Assembly (NCBI RefSeq): GCF_001982635.1
Contig: NZ_MKFI01000002.1
Location: 495,964-559,963, forward strand
Source of the DNA: Bradyrhizobium mercantei
Lineage (GTDB): Bacteria; Pseudomonadota; Alphaproteobacteria; Rhizobiales; Xanthobacteraceae
Reading direction: 5' to 3'
DNA: 64,000 bases
The translations under genes and the position numbers were made by a program. The notes below the pieces were generated by a model. It saw only the letters and a list, made by a program, of their open reading frames with translations. It searched no databases and was not told where the DNA came from. Positions 17,832 through 25,498 of the stretch are shown here, in pieces (position 1 is the first letter of the stretch; each line of letters begins with the position of its first letter).

Positions 17832-18703
17832 GTCGCACCGCCTTCGTCGCCATCGTCGTCGACCGGACCGTCGGGGCCCTCGCGATAGATGTAGATGCCG
17901 AAATTCCAGCGGTAGTCGCCGCCCTTGTCTTTTGCGAGTGCGCGGTTGGCCTCGCGGTTGGCGACCTTGAGCGCTTCCATCGCAAGCTCGCGCGAACGGC
18001 CTTCAAGTCGCTTGGCGAGTTTCGCCGACAGCCCGTCGTAATGCACCGCGCGTTCGAGGAAGCGTGGCGCGGCCGAGGACACGTTGAGCTCGGCGGCCGC
18101 GACATGGTCGTGCAGATTGCGCCCGAGATAGTGCCATTTGCGGTCGTCGTCGCCATGCGGGACGAAGGCCTCCTCGACCAGCATGATCTCGTCGTCGTCA
18201 TTGATGGTGACGAGCTTGCGGTCAAGCCATTCGTCGAGCACCGCGCGCGGCCGCACGTCCTTGGTGATCGATTCGACCAGCGTCTCGAACGACGGCGCGC
18301 CGTCGTCCGCGGTGCGCGGGAGCGGCAGCGGATCGCCCTTCGCATCGGTGAATTCGGGCGCCGCCAGCCAGCGTGCGATGATCGCGCTGGTGCGCGACAG
18401 CGTCGCCGGCACCACGTTGACCGGCGCGCCGGCGCCGCGCAGCCGCGCCACCTCCTTGCGGTGGATGCCGGTCAGGAGGCTGACGCGGCTGTCGGTCTGT
18501 TCCTTGCCCTCGAGCGCGAAGTCGTGTTCGGCGACGTTGACATAGAGCTCGCGCAGGAGCCGGGTCAGCGCCGGAAATGTCATGCCGCCGCGAATGCAAA
18601 GGCGAACCAGCGGACGCAGCATCCGCGCCAGCGGCGAATGCAGCTTCGCTGCGGCGATCGGCGCGGACGATCCCACCTTCGACTTCGGGGCCTTGGCATT
18701 CAT
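17828..18703 (-). CDS. DUF6502-like protein
   Basis: A 291-residue soluble protein with no signal peptide. It begins with a helical segment (LARMLRPLVRLCIRGGMTFPALTRLLRELYVNVAEHDF, about residues 24-62) resembling a helix-turn-helix-like fold. DSRVSLLTGIHRKEVARL follows, and the C-terminus is acidic. These features match proteins labelled DUF6502. A regulatory role is possible but not shown. It is the first gene of the pair with the DUF5666 gene, and its start lies 25 bases from a GTGGGA-N5-TCCCAC palindrome, so it may be controlled by, or encode, the factor that binds there. Confidence 0.7.
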   Translation of the reverse strand: MNAKAPKSKVGSSAPIAAAKLHSPLARMLRPLVRLCIRGGMTFPALTRLLRELYVNVAEHDFALEGKEQTDSRVSLLTGIHRKEVARLRGAGAPVNVVPATLSRTSAIIARWLAAPEFTDAKGDPLPLPRTADDGAPSFETLVESITKDVRPRAVLDEWLDRKLVTINDDDEIMLVEEAFVPHGDDDRKWHYLGRNLHDHVAAAELNVSSAAPRFLERAVHYDGLSAKLAKRLEGRSRELAMEALKVANREANRALAKDKGGDYRWNFGIYIYREGPDGPVDDDGDEGGAT

Positions 18704-18727
18704 GCCTAACTTTTAGCCGTCCGCTGC

Positions 18728-18781
18728 GTGGGACACAATCCCACTTCCCTTGACGTGTGACATTTTCCCACCTATGGGAAA
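18728..18781 (+). promoter_or_regulatory. Promoter P1 with GTGGGA-N5-TCCCAC palindromes
   Basis: GTGGGA-N5-TCCCAC stands at 18728-18744. A second, slightly degenerate copy (GTGTGA-N5-TCCCAC, 18755-18771) fills the spacer of a promoter with TTGACG (18750-18755), 17 bases, then TATGGG (18773-18778), pointing to the plus-strand 144-residue gene. The second copy overlaps another palindrome, TTTCCCA-N4-TGGGAAA at 18764-18781. The region also serves the divergent DUF6502 gene. The geometry matches promoter P2 at 19523-19585. Confidence 0.7.
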
Positions 18782-18865
18782 CAAAGTCACCACCGGACAC
18801 AATCCTGCGCCTTGCGGGCGGGTGTCACGGTGCCCAGGCACTGCCGCCATCGACACGGACCGTTC

Positions 18866-19300
18866 ATGACGCCTGCCCGATTCGACCTTGCGATCGCGGA
18901 AGCCTGCCGGATCGCCCAGGTTCCCTACGAGGAATTCGTCTCGACGGTGATGGCGGGCGGCTATCCCTGCCTGCCGGGCGCGGTGCCCGGCACGCCGCGC
19001 CGCTTCGACGAAACCGACCTGCTGGCACTGTACATCTACGGCCGCCTGCTTGCCTTCGGCTTCGGCGGCCTGCGCGCCGGCGAATATGCCAGCCGCGCAC
19101 ACGCCGGCCTCTGCGCAGAGCCGCGCGCGAAATCGATCTCGATCGCGCTGACGTCTGACGGCGGCAAGCGCGTCGTCATCGAGCAGGATCTGCATCGGCC
19201 CGTTGCCGCGATGCTGCCCGAGCGCATCCATTTCGACATCGCCGCGATCAGGCTGCAGTTGCAGCCATCCGCCGCGAGCAGTCCAGCCGAACCGGCCTGA
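18866..19300 (+). CDS. Small putative DNA-binding protein, unknown family
   Basis: A 144-residue cytosolic protein. The segment RRFDETDLLALYIYGRLLAF followed by GFGGLRAGEYASRAHAGL (about residues 46-83) resembles a MerR/winged-helix-like unit. A beta-rich C-terminus follows. I do not recognise the family. Its ATG has only a weak ribosome binding site. It is the first plus-strand gene behind promoter P1, whose palindromes recur at P2 upstream of the export operon, making it a candidate autoregulator of both. That role is inference from position only. Confidence 0.55.
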   Translation: MTPARFDLAIAEACRIAQVPYEEFVSTVMAGGYPCLPGAVPGTPRRFDETDLLALYIYGRLLAFGFGGLRAGEYASRAHAGLCAEPRAKSISIALTSDGGKRVVIEQDLHRPVAAMLPERIHFDIAAIRLQLQPSAASSPAEPA

Positions 19301-19316
19301 CGCTCAGCCACAAACT

Positions 19317-19405
19317 CGTCATGGCCGGGCTTGTCCCGGGCATCCACGTCTTTGACTGCTACCCGAAGGCAGACGTGGATGGCCGGGACAAGCCCGGCCA
19401 TGACG
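19317..19405. repeat. Long inverted-repeat element
   Basis: Two arms of 35 bases (19317-19351, beginning CGTCATGGCCGGGCTTGTCC, and 19371-19405) are almost perfect reverse complements around a 19-base loop. It looks like a dispersed palindromic element and separates the 144-residue gene from promoter P2. It could also terminate transcription from P1. Confidence 0.8.
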
Positions 19406-19522
19406 ATGTGGGAACATCACGTTCAAAACTCGCCCCCTCACCTCGCCGCTCCGCGCAGCCGCGGCGATCGCACCGCCATGCGCGCCGACCCCTCCCGCCG
19501 AAAAAGTTATCCACCGCCATAC

Positions 19523-19585
19523 GTGGGACACATTCCCACATTTTAGTCCGACGCCATTGACGTGGGTATTTTTCCCACGTACTCA
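19523..19585 (+). promoter_or_regulatory. Promoter P2 of the export operon with GTGGGA-N5-TCCCAC palindromes
   Basis: GTGGGA-N5-TCCCAC is at 19523-19539. A second copy, GTGGGT-N5-TCCCAC at 19562-19578 (extended ACGTGGG-N7-CCCACGT at 19560-19580), fills the spacer between TTGACG (19557-19562) and TACTCA (19580-19585), 17 bases apart. P1 has the same -35, the same spacer length and the same operator overlap. The centres of the two boxes are 39 bases apart here and 27 at P1. Repression by a dimer is the simplest reading. Confidence 0.7.
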
Positions 19586-19613
19586 GAATTCAGCCAGCAG
19601 GGAAACCGACGCA

Positions 19614-19850
19614 ATGTCTCTTCGTTCGGCCCGCGAATCCCATTCGCTTTGCGAATCCGGTCGGTTCGCCGCCACCACACTCAGCTTCACGCCGCAGGCG
19701 CCATTCTCGTTCACACCGCGGGCGCCATTCTCGTTCACGCCGCGGGCGCCTTGCGGCCCGATCGAGCCGGTGTTTCCAGCGCTGCTGCGTTCCGCGGTGT
19801 TCTTCGCCGCGCTGGCGCTGCCGTTCGTCGTCGCCCTGTACGCAGCATGA
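19614..19850 (+). CDS. Small membrane protein with triple repeat, first gene of export operon
   Basis: A 78-residue protein with three copies of a FTPRAPFS-like unit (about residues 25-48) and one C-terminal helix, LLRSAVFFAALALPFVVALY. Its stop overlaps the start of the glycosyltransferase-permease gene as ATGA, as expected of a translated, coupled leader gene. AGGGA lies about 10 bases before the ATG. I do not recognise it. It could be a subunit or stabiliser of the exporter, or just a coupling leader peptide. Confidence 0.5.
   Translation: MSLRSARESHSLCESGRFAATTLSFTPQAPFSFTPRAPFSFTPRAPCGPIEPVFPALLRSAVFFAALALPFVVALYAA
19686..19750 (+). repeat. 24-base tandem repeat
   Basis: Units at 19686-19709 and 19710-19733 differ at two bases, and a partial third copy runs 19734-19750. 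The period is a multiple of three, so the frame of the 78-residue protein is kept and its copy number may vary. Confidence 0.85.
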
Positions 19851-21808
19851 TCCGGATCGAGCCCCCCATGATCGTCGTCAACGAGCCGGCCCGGCGTCCG
19901 TCGGTGCTACACATCTTCAAGGTCTACTATCCCGACCTGTTCGGCGGCACGCTGACGGTGATCCGCGACATCTGCGCCTCCCTGAAGGACACCTTCAACG
20001 CCGCCGTGCTGGTCTGCTCGCGCTCCGGCGGCGAGCGGCAGATCGTGGTCAATGACGTTGCCGTCGAGCGCGTGCATTCGTTCGGCGACGTGCTGTCGCT
20101 GCCGGCGGCGCCGACCTATCCGTGGCGGCTGTGGCGCCGCATCGCCGATCACGATCTGCTGGCGCTGCATGCCCCCTTCCCGCTCGCCGACCTCGTGTTC
20201 GCATTCGGGCTCGGCCGCGCGCGGCCGCTGGTCGTGCACTGGCACGCCGACATCGTCTCGCACGCGGCGTTGCGCTTCCTGGTCGAGCCGATGATGCGGC
20301 GAACCTTGCGGCGCGCCGCGGCGATCATCGTGTCCGATCCGGTGCTGATCGAAACCACGCCGCTGCTGCAGGAATTCTCCGACAAGTGCCACGCCGTTCC
20401 ATTTGGTGTGGACGTTGCGAAATATGACCGGCCGGCCGCGCAGACGGACGACGTCAATGCGCGCGGCCGCCTCGTCCTCGCCTGCGGACGGCTCGTGCCG
20501 TACAAGGGCTTCGACGTGCTGGTGCGATCAGCGCACGCCCGCAATTTCGAGGTCTGGATCGTCGGCGAGGGCCGCGAGCGCGACAACCTCGAGCAGCTGA
20601 TCCGCGACTACGGCCTGCAGGACCGCGTCCGTCTGCTCGGTTCGGTGTCGGAGAGCGAACGCGTCAAGCTGATGCGCATCGCCGACGTGTTCGTGATGCC
20701 CTCGGTGACCAATGCCGAGACCTTCGGGCTGGTGCAACTCGAGGCGATGGCCGCGAGCCGCCCGATCGTCAACACCGCGCTCGACACCGGCGTTCCCCAT
20801 GTCGCCCGCCACGGCCTTGAGGCCATCACGGTGCCGCCCGGCGACCCCACGGCACTGGCCGATGCCATCGAGACGCTGATCAACGATCCGGAGCGGCGCC
20901 GCCGCATGGGTCAGGCCGCGCGCCATCGCGCGGTGACGAAATACTCGACAACAGCCTTCAAGGAGGGAGTGGAGACGGTGTACCGCAAGGTCGTTGCCGA
21001 AGAGGCCGCCACGAAGGATGCAAGCTCGTCAGCCCCAGGCTTGCATCCCCAAATGGCCGGCCCCGTCGGTGCGATCCGGATCGCCGCCGCGCTGGCATGG
21101 TCCGACATGCGGCATCGTTACGTCCGCTCCCTCCTTGGACCCTTCTGGATGTCGATCCAGATGGCCATCATGGTGGCCGTGCTCGGCTCGGTCATCGGTC
21201 ATCTCTCCAACGCCAGCGCGGTGGCGCGGCTGCCGATGCTTGCGGCAAGCCTCACCGCCTGGACCTTCCTCAACAGCGTCGTGCTCGATGCCACCACCGC
21301 GCTGCAAGGCTCGGCCAGCCTGATCAAGGATCGCGCGCTGCCGCCGGTGATCTTCCTGCTGCAATGTACCTTCAGGCAGGCGCTGTTCGCGGCCCATAAC
21401 GCGGTCGTGCCGCTGCTGCTCTGGCTCGTGCTGACGCCGCGCGATTTCGGCGGCGCCATCGTCGCCCTCCCCGGCTTTGTCTTGTTCGTCGCCTGCACAC
21501 TCGCCCTGAGCCTCGTGCTCGGCGCGCTGGCGACGCGCTACCGCGACATCAAGCCGATCATCGAATCCTCGCTGACGCTGGCCTTCCTGGCTTCGCCGAT
21601 CATCTGGACGCCGGAGATGATCGATCGCGGCTCGACCGTGATGCGGCTCAATCCGCTGACCCATCTGTTCGCGATCTGGCGCGATCCGCTGGCGTCAGGT
21701 CATGTCGCAATGACGAGCGTGCTCTACGTGCTGGCCTGCCTCGCCGCGCTCGCCGTCGCCGCCACCGTCACCATCGCCCATCTGCGCAAAGCGGCATTCT
21801 GGATCTAG
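19847..21808 (+). CDS. Glycosyltransferase (GT4) fused to ABC-2 polysaccharide export permease (Wzm-like)
   Basis: A 653-residue fusion. Residues 1-395 are a GT-B fold glycosyltransferase: FGGTLTVIRDI near the N-terminus, HWHADIVSH, the donor site VACGRLVPYKGFD, and NAETFGLVQLEAMA as the EX7E motif. Residues 403-653 form an ABC-2 permease with about six helices (DMRHRYVRSLLGPFWMSIQM, then SPIIWTPEM), typical of O-antigen/capsule exporters. The frame is continuous; an internal ATG at 21053 has no ribosome binding site. The ATPase gene follows after three bases. The fusion would place chain synthesis at the export channel. Confidence 0.87.
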   Translation: MIRIEPPMIVVNEPARRPSVLHIFKVYYPDLFGGTLTVIRDICASLKDTFNAAVLVCSRSGGERQIVVNDVAVERVHSFGDVLSLPAAPTYPWRLWRRIADHDLLALHAPFPLADLVFAFGLGRARPLVVHWHADIVSHAALRFLVEPMMRRTLRRAAAIIVSDPVLIETTPLLQEFSDKCHAVPFGVDVAKYDRPAAQTDDVNARGRLVLACGRLVPYKGFDVLVRSAHARNFEVWIVGEGRERDNLEQLIRDYGLQDRVRLLGSVSESERVKLMRIADVFVMPSVTNAETFGLVQLEAMAASRPIVNTALDTGVPHVARHGLEAITVPPGDPTALADAIETLINDPERRRRMGQAARHRAVTKYSTTAFKEGVETVYRKVVAEEAATKDASSSAPGLHPQMAGPVGAIRIAAALAWSDMRHRYVRSLLGPFWMSIQMAIMVAVLGSVIGHLSNASAVARLPMLAASLTAWTFLNSVVLDATTALQGSASLIKDRALPPVIFLLQCTFRQALFAAHNAVVPLLLWLVLTPRDFGGAIVALPGFVLFVACTLALSLVLGALATRYRDIKPIIESSLTLAFLASPIIWTPEMIDRGSTVMRLNPLTHLFAIWRDPLASGHVAMTSVLYVLACLAALAVAATVTIAHLRKAAFWI

Positions 21809-21811
21809 CGC

Positions 21812-22552
21812 ATGGCAAGCATCCATCTCCGCGACGTCTGCCTCGATTATCCGCTGTACGGAGCCTATGACTTCTCGCTGAAGCGCCGCCTGCTCGGCCG
21901 CCTGTTCCGCCAGACCAGCGAGATGCGCACCATCCGCGCGGCCGACAACATCTCGATCGAAGCGAAGCCCGGCGCACGCATCGGCCTCGCCGGCCCCAAC
22001 GGCTCCGGAAAGTCCACGCTGCTGCGGCTGATCGCAGGCGTATTCCCGGCAACCAGCGGCCAGGTCGAGATATCAGGCAATATCGTGCCGCTGCTCGGCC
22101 TAGGCGCCGGCGTCAATCTCGATTTCGTCGCCGCCGACAATATCAGCCTGCTGCTGCGGATCTCGGGACGCAAGCCGACGCCGGCGATCCTGGACGAGAT
22201 CTGGGCCTTCACGGAACTGGAGGAGCGCATGCGGCGGATGCCGCTGCGCATGTTCTCGTCGGGCATGCTGATGCGCGTGCTGTTCGCGACCGCGACCGCG
22301 TTTCCGGCCGACATCCTGCTGCTCGACGAATGGCTCAGCGTGGTCGACGAGAACTTCTCGGCCAAGGCCGAGCAGCGGCTGCGCAAGATGGTCGAGACCG
22401 CGGCGATCGTGATCATCGCCTCGCACGACCACGCCCTGCTGCGCCGGACCTGCAACAGCATCATCAATCTCGATCACGGCCACATCGCCAGCACCGTCGC
22501 GCTGGATACGCCCGTCCCGCATCACCTCGAGCTCAGAGAAATAAGCGCATGA
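21812..22552 (+). CDS. ABC transporter ATPase, short Wzt-type
   Basis: The 246-residue ATPase partner of the fused permease, of the polysaccharide export (Wzt/KpsT/TagH) type. Walker A is GPNGSGKST at 61-69, followed by the export-family segment LLGLGAGVNLDFVAADNI. The signature is MFSSGMLMR instead of LSGGQ, Walker B is ILLLDEWLS, and the switch His is in ASHD. It lacks the C-terminal carbohydrate-binding domain of long Wzt proteins, as in systems whose chain end is not recognised. The stop overlaps the next start by four bases. Confidence 0.92.
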   Translation: MASIHLRDVCLDYPLYGAYDFSLKRRLLGRLFRQTSEMRTIRAADNISIEAKPGARIGLAGPNGSGKSTLLRLIAGVFPATSGQVEISGNIVPLLGLGAGVNLDFVAADNISLLLRISGRKPTPAILDEIWAFTELEERMRRMPLRMFSSGMLMRVLFATATAFPADILLLDEWLSVVDENFSAKAEQRLRKMVETAAIVIIASHDHALLRRTCNSIINLDHGHIASTVALDTPVPHHLELREISA

Positions 22553-23976
22553 CAAAGATCCTGGTCGTCAGCGAGGCGCTCGGCGAACCCAACCACAAGC
22601 GCGGCATCTTCCATTTCACGCGTGAATTGATCCGCTCGCTGGCCGGCGACGGTCATGCCCTCACCCTGGTCGTGGAGACCACGCGCCGGTACCGGAAGCT
22701 GCGCCGCAGGCAACAGCGGACGCGTCTGCTGCCGGAGGACTCACGGCTGATCGAGCTGCTCGCGCTCTATCGTTACCTCGATGAAACCGACATGAACTCG
22801 CCGATCATGCGCGGCGGCCTGCGTCGCACCGTCGACTGGTTCAAGCACAAGCTCAACGCGGCGACCTCGCTGGAATTCATCATCGCCTTCCTGCGCTCGA
22901 TTCATGTGCTGCCGACCAGCGTCAAGCTGATCGAGAACCGCACCGAGGGCCTCGAATACATTCCGACCGATTTGCGCCATCTCGAGCTGTTCGGCGATTT
23001 CCTGCTCGAGCCCGGCTTCTACAGCTATCAGGACACCTCGGCCCTGACCCGGTTGCCCCCGCCGCGGGTCGATGCGCGCGACTACGACGTCATTCTCATC
23101 GACACCCCGACCCGGGTTGCGATCAAGCGCCGCCGAAATGCCAAGGTGATCTGCGTGGTCCACGACTTGTTGCCGATCACCGATCTCAAGCTGGACGACA
23201 TCGCGACCCGCCTGTTCCTGTCGCGCCTTTTCACCAGCGTGCATCAGGCCGATGAGCTCGCCTTCGTCTCGAACTACAGCATGAACCGCTTCCGCGCCCT
23301 GCTCCCGCAATATGCGCACATTCCGGCGCGGGTGGTCTATCCGCGGACCCGTTTCGATGTGGAGGAAGCACCGCTTGCGCCGCTGTCGACCACCGTCCCG
23401 GCACGGCCGAGCTTCGTCGTGATCGTCTCCAACGAGCCCCGCAAGAACCTCGCGGCCGTCATCCGCGCCTTCCGCAAGCTGCCGGAGGCCGATCTCGTCG
23501 TGATCGGCTATGCCGGTGGCGCCAACCAGGCGCGCAACCTGCCGAAGAACGTCCGCTTCTCCGGCTATGTCGACGAGCACGAGAAAGCGGCGCTGATCGC
23601 GGGCGCGCATGGCCTGATCATGCCGAGCCTCGCCGAAGGTTTTGGCGTCCCGATCATCGAGGCGTTCGCAGCCAACACACCGGTGCTGTGCTCGGATATT
23701 ACCGTGTTCCGCGAGGTCGCGGGCGAGCTTGCCGACTATTTCGATCCATTCTCGACCGAATCGATCTGCGCCTCGGTGCGGCGCGTTCTGGCGCAGCAGG
23801 AGCAATGGCGCGACCGGATCCGCGCGCAGCGGGGCGAGCTGGCCGAGCGTTTCGGCCACCACACCCAGGCGCGCGACCTGCTTACCCATCGGGCTGCCCC
23901 TGATGTCACGGCCGCCGCCGCGGCTCTCACCGCCGCGATGACGAACTTCAGCGGCGCGACCGCGCACGGCGTGTGA
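22549..23976 (+). CDS. Glycosyltransferase (GT4-like)
   Basis: A 475-residue cytosolic GT-B glycosyltransferase. The N-terminal half contains a 100-residue region of mixed charge (about 50-200) not usual for GT4. The C-terminal half is classical: VVIVSNEPRKNLAAVIRAF, then VRFSGYVDEHEKAAL, and EGFGVPIIEAFAANTPVLCS as the EX7E catalytic/nucleotide motif. It overlaps the ATPase gene (ATGA), so it is made with the exporter and probably adds sugars to the exported polymer. The donor and acceptor cannot be told. Confidence 0.9.
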   Translation: MTKILVVSEALGEPNHKRGIFHFTRELIRSLAGDGHALTLVVETTRRYRKLRRRQQRTRLLPEDSRLIELLALYRYLDETDMNSPIMRGGLRRTVDWFKHKLNAATSLEFIIAFLRSIHVLPTSVKLIENRTEGLEYIPTDLRHLELFGDFLLEPGFYSYQDTSALTRLPPPRVDARDYDVILIDTPTRVAIKRRRNAKVICVVHDLLPITDLKLDDIATRLFLSRLFTSVHQADELAFVSNYSMNRFRALLPQYAHIPARVVYPRTRFDVEEAPLAPLSTTVPARPSFVVIVSNEPRKNLAAVIRAFRKLPEADLVVIGYAGGANQARNLPKNVRFSGYVDEHEKAALIAGAHGLIMPSLAEGFGVPIIEAFAANTPVLCSDITVFREVAGELADYFDPFSTESICASVRRVLAQQEQWRDRIRAQRGELAERFGHHTQARDLLTHRAAPDVTAAAAALTAAMTNFSGATAHGV

Positions 23977-23982
23977 CCGGTC

Positions 23983-25290
23983 ATGAGCACCGAATCCGGC
24001 GCGGTCGGCCTCGCCATCGAACCGCCGCGCTGGCGCGGTCGCGTCCGTGCCTGGTCGGGTTCGGCCGCCTATGCCCGCACCACCGACATCCTGATCGTGC
24101 TGGCCGCGGCCGCGCTGCCATGGTCGACGTCGCTGCTCGCCGTCTTCATGCTGCTGTGGCTTGTCGCCGTGATCCCGACCATCGACTGGGAGCAGTTCAT
24201 TCTCGACCTCGCGCAGCCGGCTTTTGCCTTGCCGGTCGCGCTGGTCGCCCTCGCGGTGATCGGCCTGGCGTGGTCGGAGACGAGCTGGGCGGAACGGCTG
24301 CAAGGCATCAAGCCGCTCAGCAAGCTGCTGCTGCTGCCGTTCCTGCTCGGCTATTTCCAGCGCTCGCAGCGCGGGCTCCTGGTGTTCTTAGCCTTCCTGG
24401 TGTCGTGCGCGCTGCTGATGATGCTGTCCTGGATCGTGCTGGCGCTGCCGCAGCTCAAGCTCGCACACACCGCATCCGACGGCGTGCCGGTCAAGAACTA
24501 CCTCGACCAGAGCCAGGAATTCGCGCTCTGTGCCTTCGCGCTGGCGCTGCCGGCGTTGACGGCGCTGCGGGCCAGGCAGTGGCGCATCGCCGCCGGCGCG
24601 ATCGCGCTGATGCTGCTGTTCGCCGGCAACATGCTCTACGTCGTCTCAGCGCGGACCGCGCTGGTCTACATGCCGGTGCTGTTGATCCTGTTCGCCTCGC
24701 TGCATCTGTCGCGCCGCGCCACGCGGCTATTGTTCGCCGCCGTCGCCGTCACGAGCCTCCTGGTCTGGACCACATCGCCCTATTTGCGCCAGCGCATCGC
24801 CGACGTCAGCATCGAGTATCGCGCGCAGGATACGTCGGGCATCGCCTCCACCGCGCAGCGCCTGACCTATTGGCGGAAGTCGGTGAAGTTCATCGCCGCG
24901 GCGCCGTGGCTCGGGCACGGCACCGGCTCGATCAGGCAGATGTTCACCCAGGATGCCATCGGGCAGACCGGCCTGCAGGCCGAGGTGATCAACAACCCGC
25001 ACAACCAGACCCTCAATGTCGGGGTCCAGTGGGGTCTCCTCGGCATCCTGCTGCTCTACGCGATGTGGACCAGCCACGTCAGGCTGTTCGCTGGCCGCGA
25101 TCTCGTGACCTGGATCGGGCTTGCCGTGGTGGTCCAGAACATCACGAGCTCGCTGCTCAATTCGCACCTCGCCGATTTTCACGAGGGCTGGATGTATGTG
25201 ATCGGCGTCGGCGTCGCCGGCGGCATGGCGCTCCGCGCCCGGCGGCCGGAGAAGATCGTGGTGGACGGTACCGCCGCCCGACCGAAATAA
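23983..25290 (+). CDS. O-antigen ligase/polymerase family membrane protein
   Basis: A 435-residue inner-membrane protein with about 11 helices and one large periplasmic loop (about residues 275-350). The loop holds the family sequence WLGHGTGS and NPHNQTLNVGVQWGLLG, which carries the conserved His of WaaL/Wzy_C proteins. The family either joins polymer to lipid A core or links repeat units. It starts six bases after the glycosyltransferase and closes the operon. With an ABC exporter in the operon, a ligase role is more likely than Wzy polymerase. Confidence 0.87.
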   Translation: MSTESGAVGLAIEPPRWRGRVRAWSGSAAYARTTDILIVLAAAALPWSTSLLAVFMLLWLVAVIPTIDWEQFILDLAQPAFALPVALVALAVIGLAWSETSWAERLQGIKPLSKLLLLPFLLGYFQRSQRGLLVFLAFLVSCALLMMLSWIVLALPQLKLAHTASDGVPVKNYLDQSQEFALCAFALALPALTALRARQWRIAAGAIALMLLFAGNMLYVVSARTALVYMPVLLILFASLHLSRRATRLLFAAVAVTSLLVWTTSPYLRQRIADVSIEYRAQDTSGIASTAQRLTYWRKSVKFIAAAPWLGHGTGSIRQMFTQDAIGQTGLQAEVINNPHNQTLNVGVQWGLLGILLLYAMWTSHVRLFAGRDLVTWIGLAVVVQNITSSLLNSHLADFHEGWMYVIGVGVAGGMALRARRPEKIVVDGTAARPK

Positions 25291-25336
25291 CTGCGACGGG
25301 TACGAGGCGTGTGACTCACAGCCCGTACAACGCATT

Positions 25337-25456
25337 GTCGTCCTGCGAAGCAGGGACCCATAACCACGAATGGTTATTGCTGCACGATAGCGGAACGACG
25401 AGTCCCGTTCACAACGCAGGCCGAGGAGTATGGGTCCCTGCTTTCGCAGGGACGAC
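25337..25456. repeat. Inverted-repeat element after the export operon
   Basis: The arms at 25337-25362 and 25429-25456 (TATGGGTCCCTGCTTTCGCA onward) are reverse complements with small differences, separated by 66 bases. It stands between the convergent ligase gene and the binding-protein gene and may end transcription. It is a different sequence from the elements at 4305 and 19317. Confidence 0.75.
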
Positions 25457-25498
25457 AGCGGTGGGTTGGCGCGGGCAATCGCCTGACGGACGAGCCCC

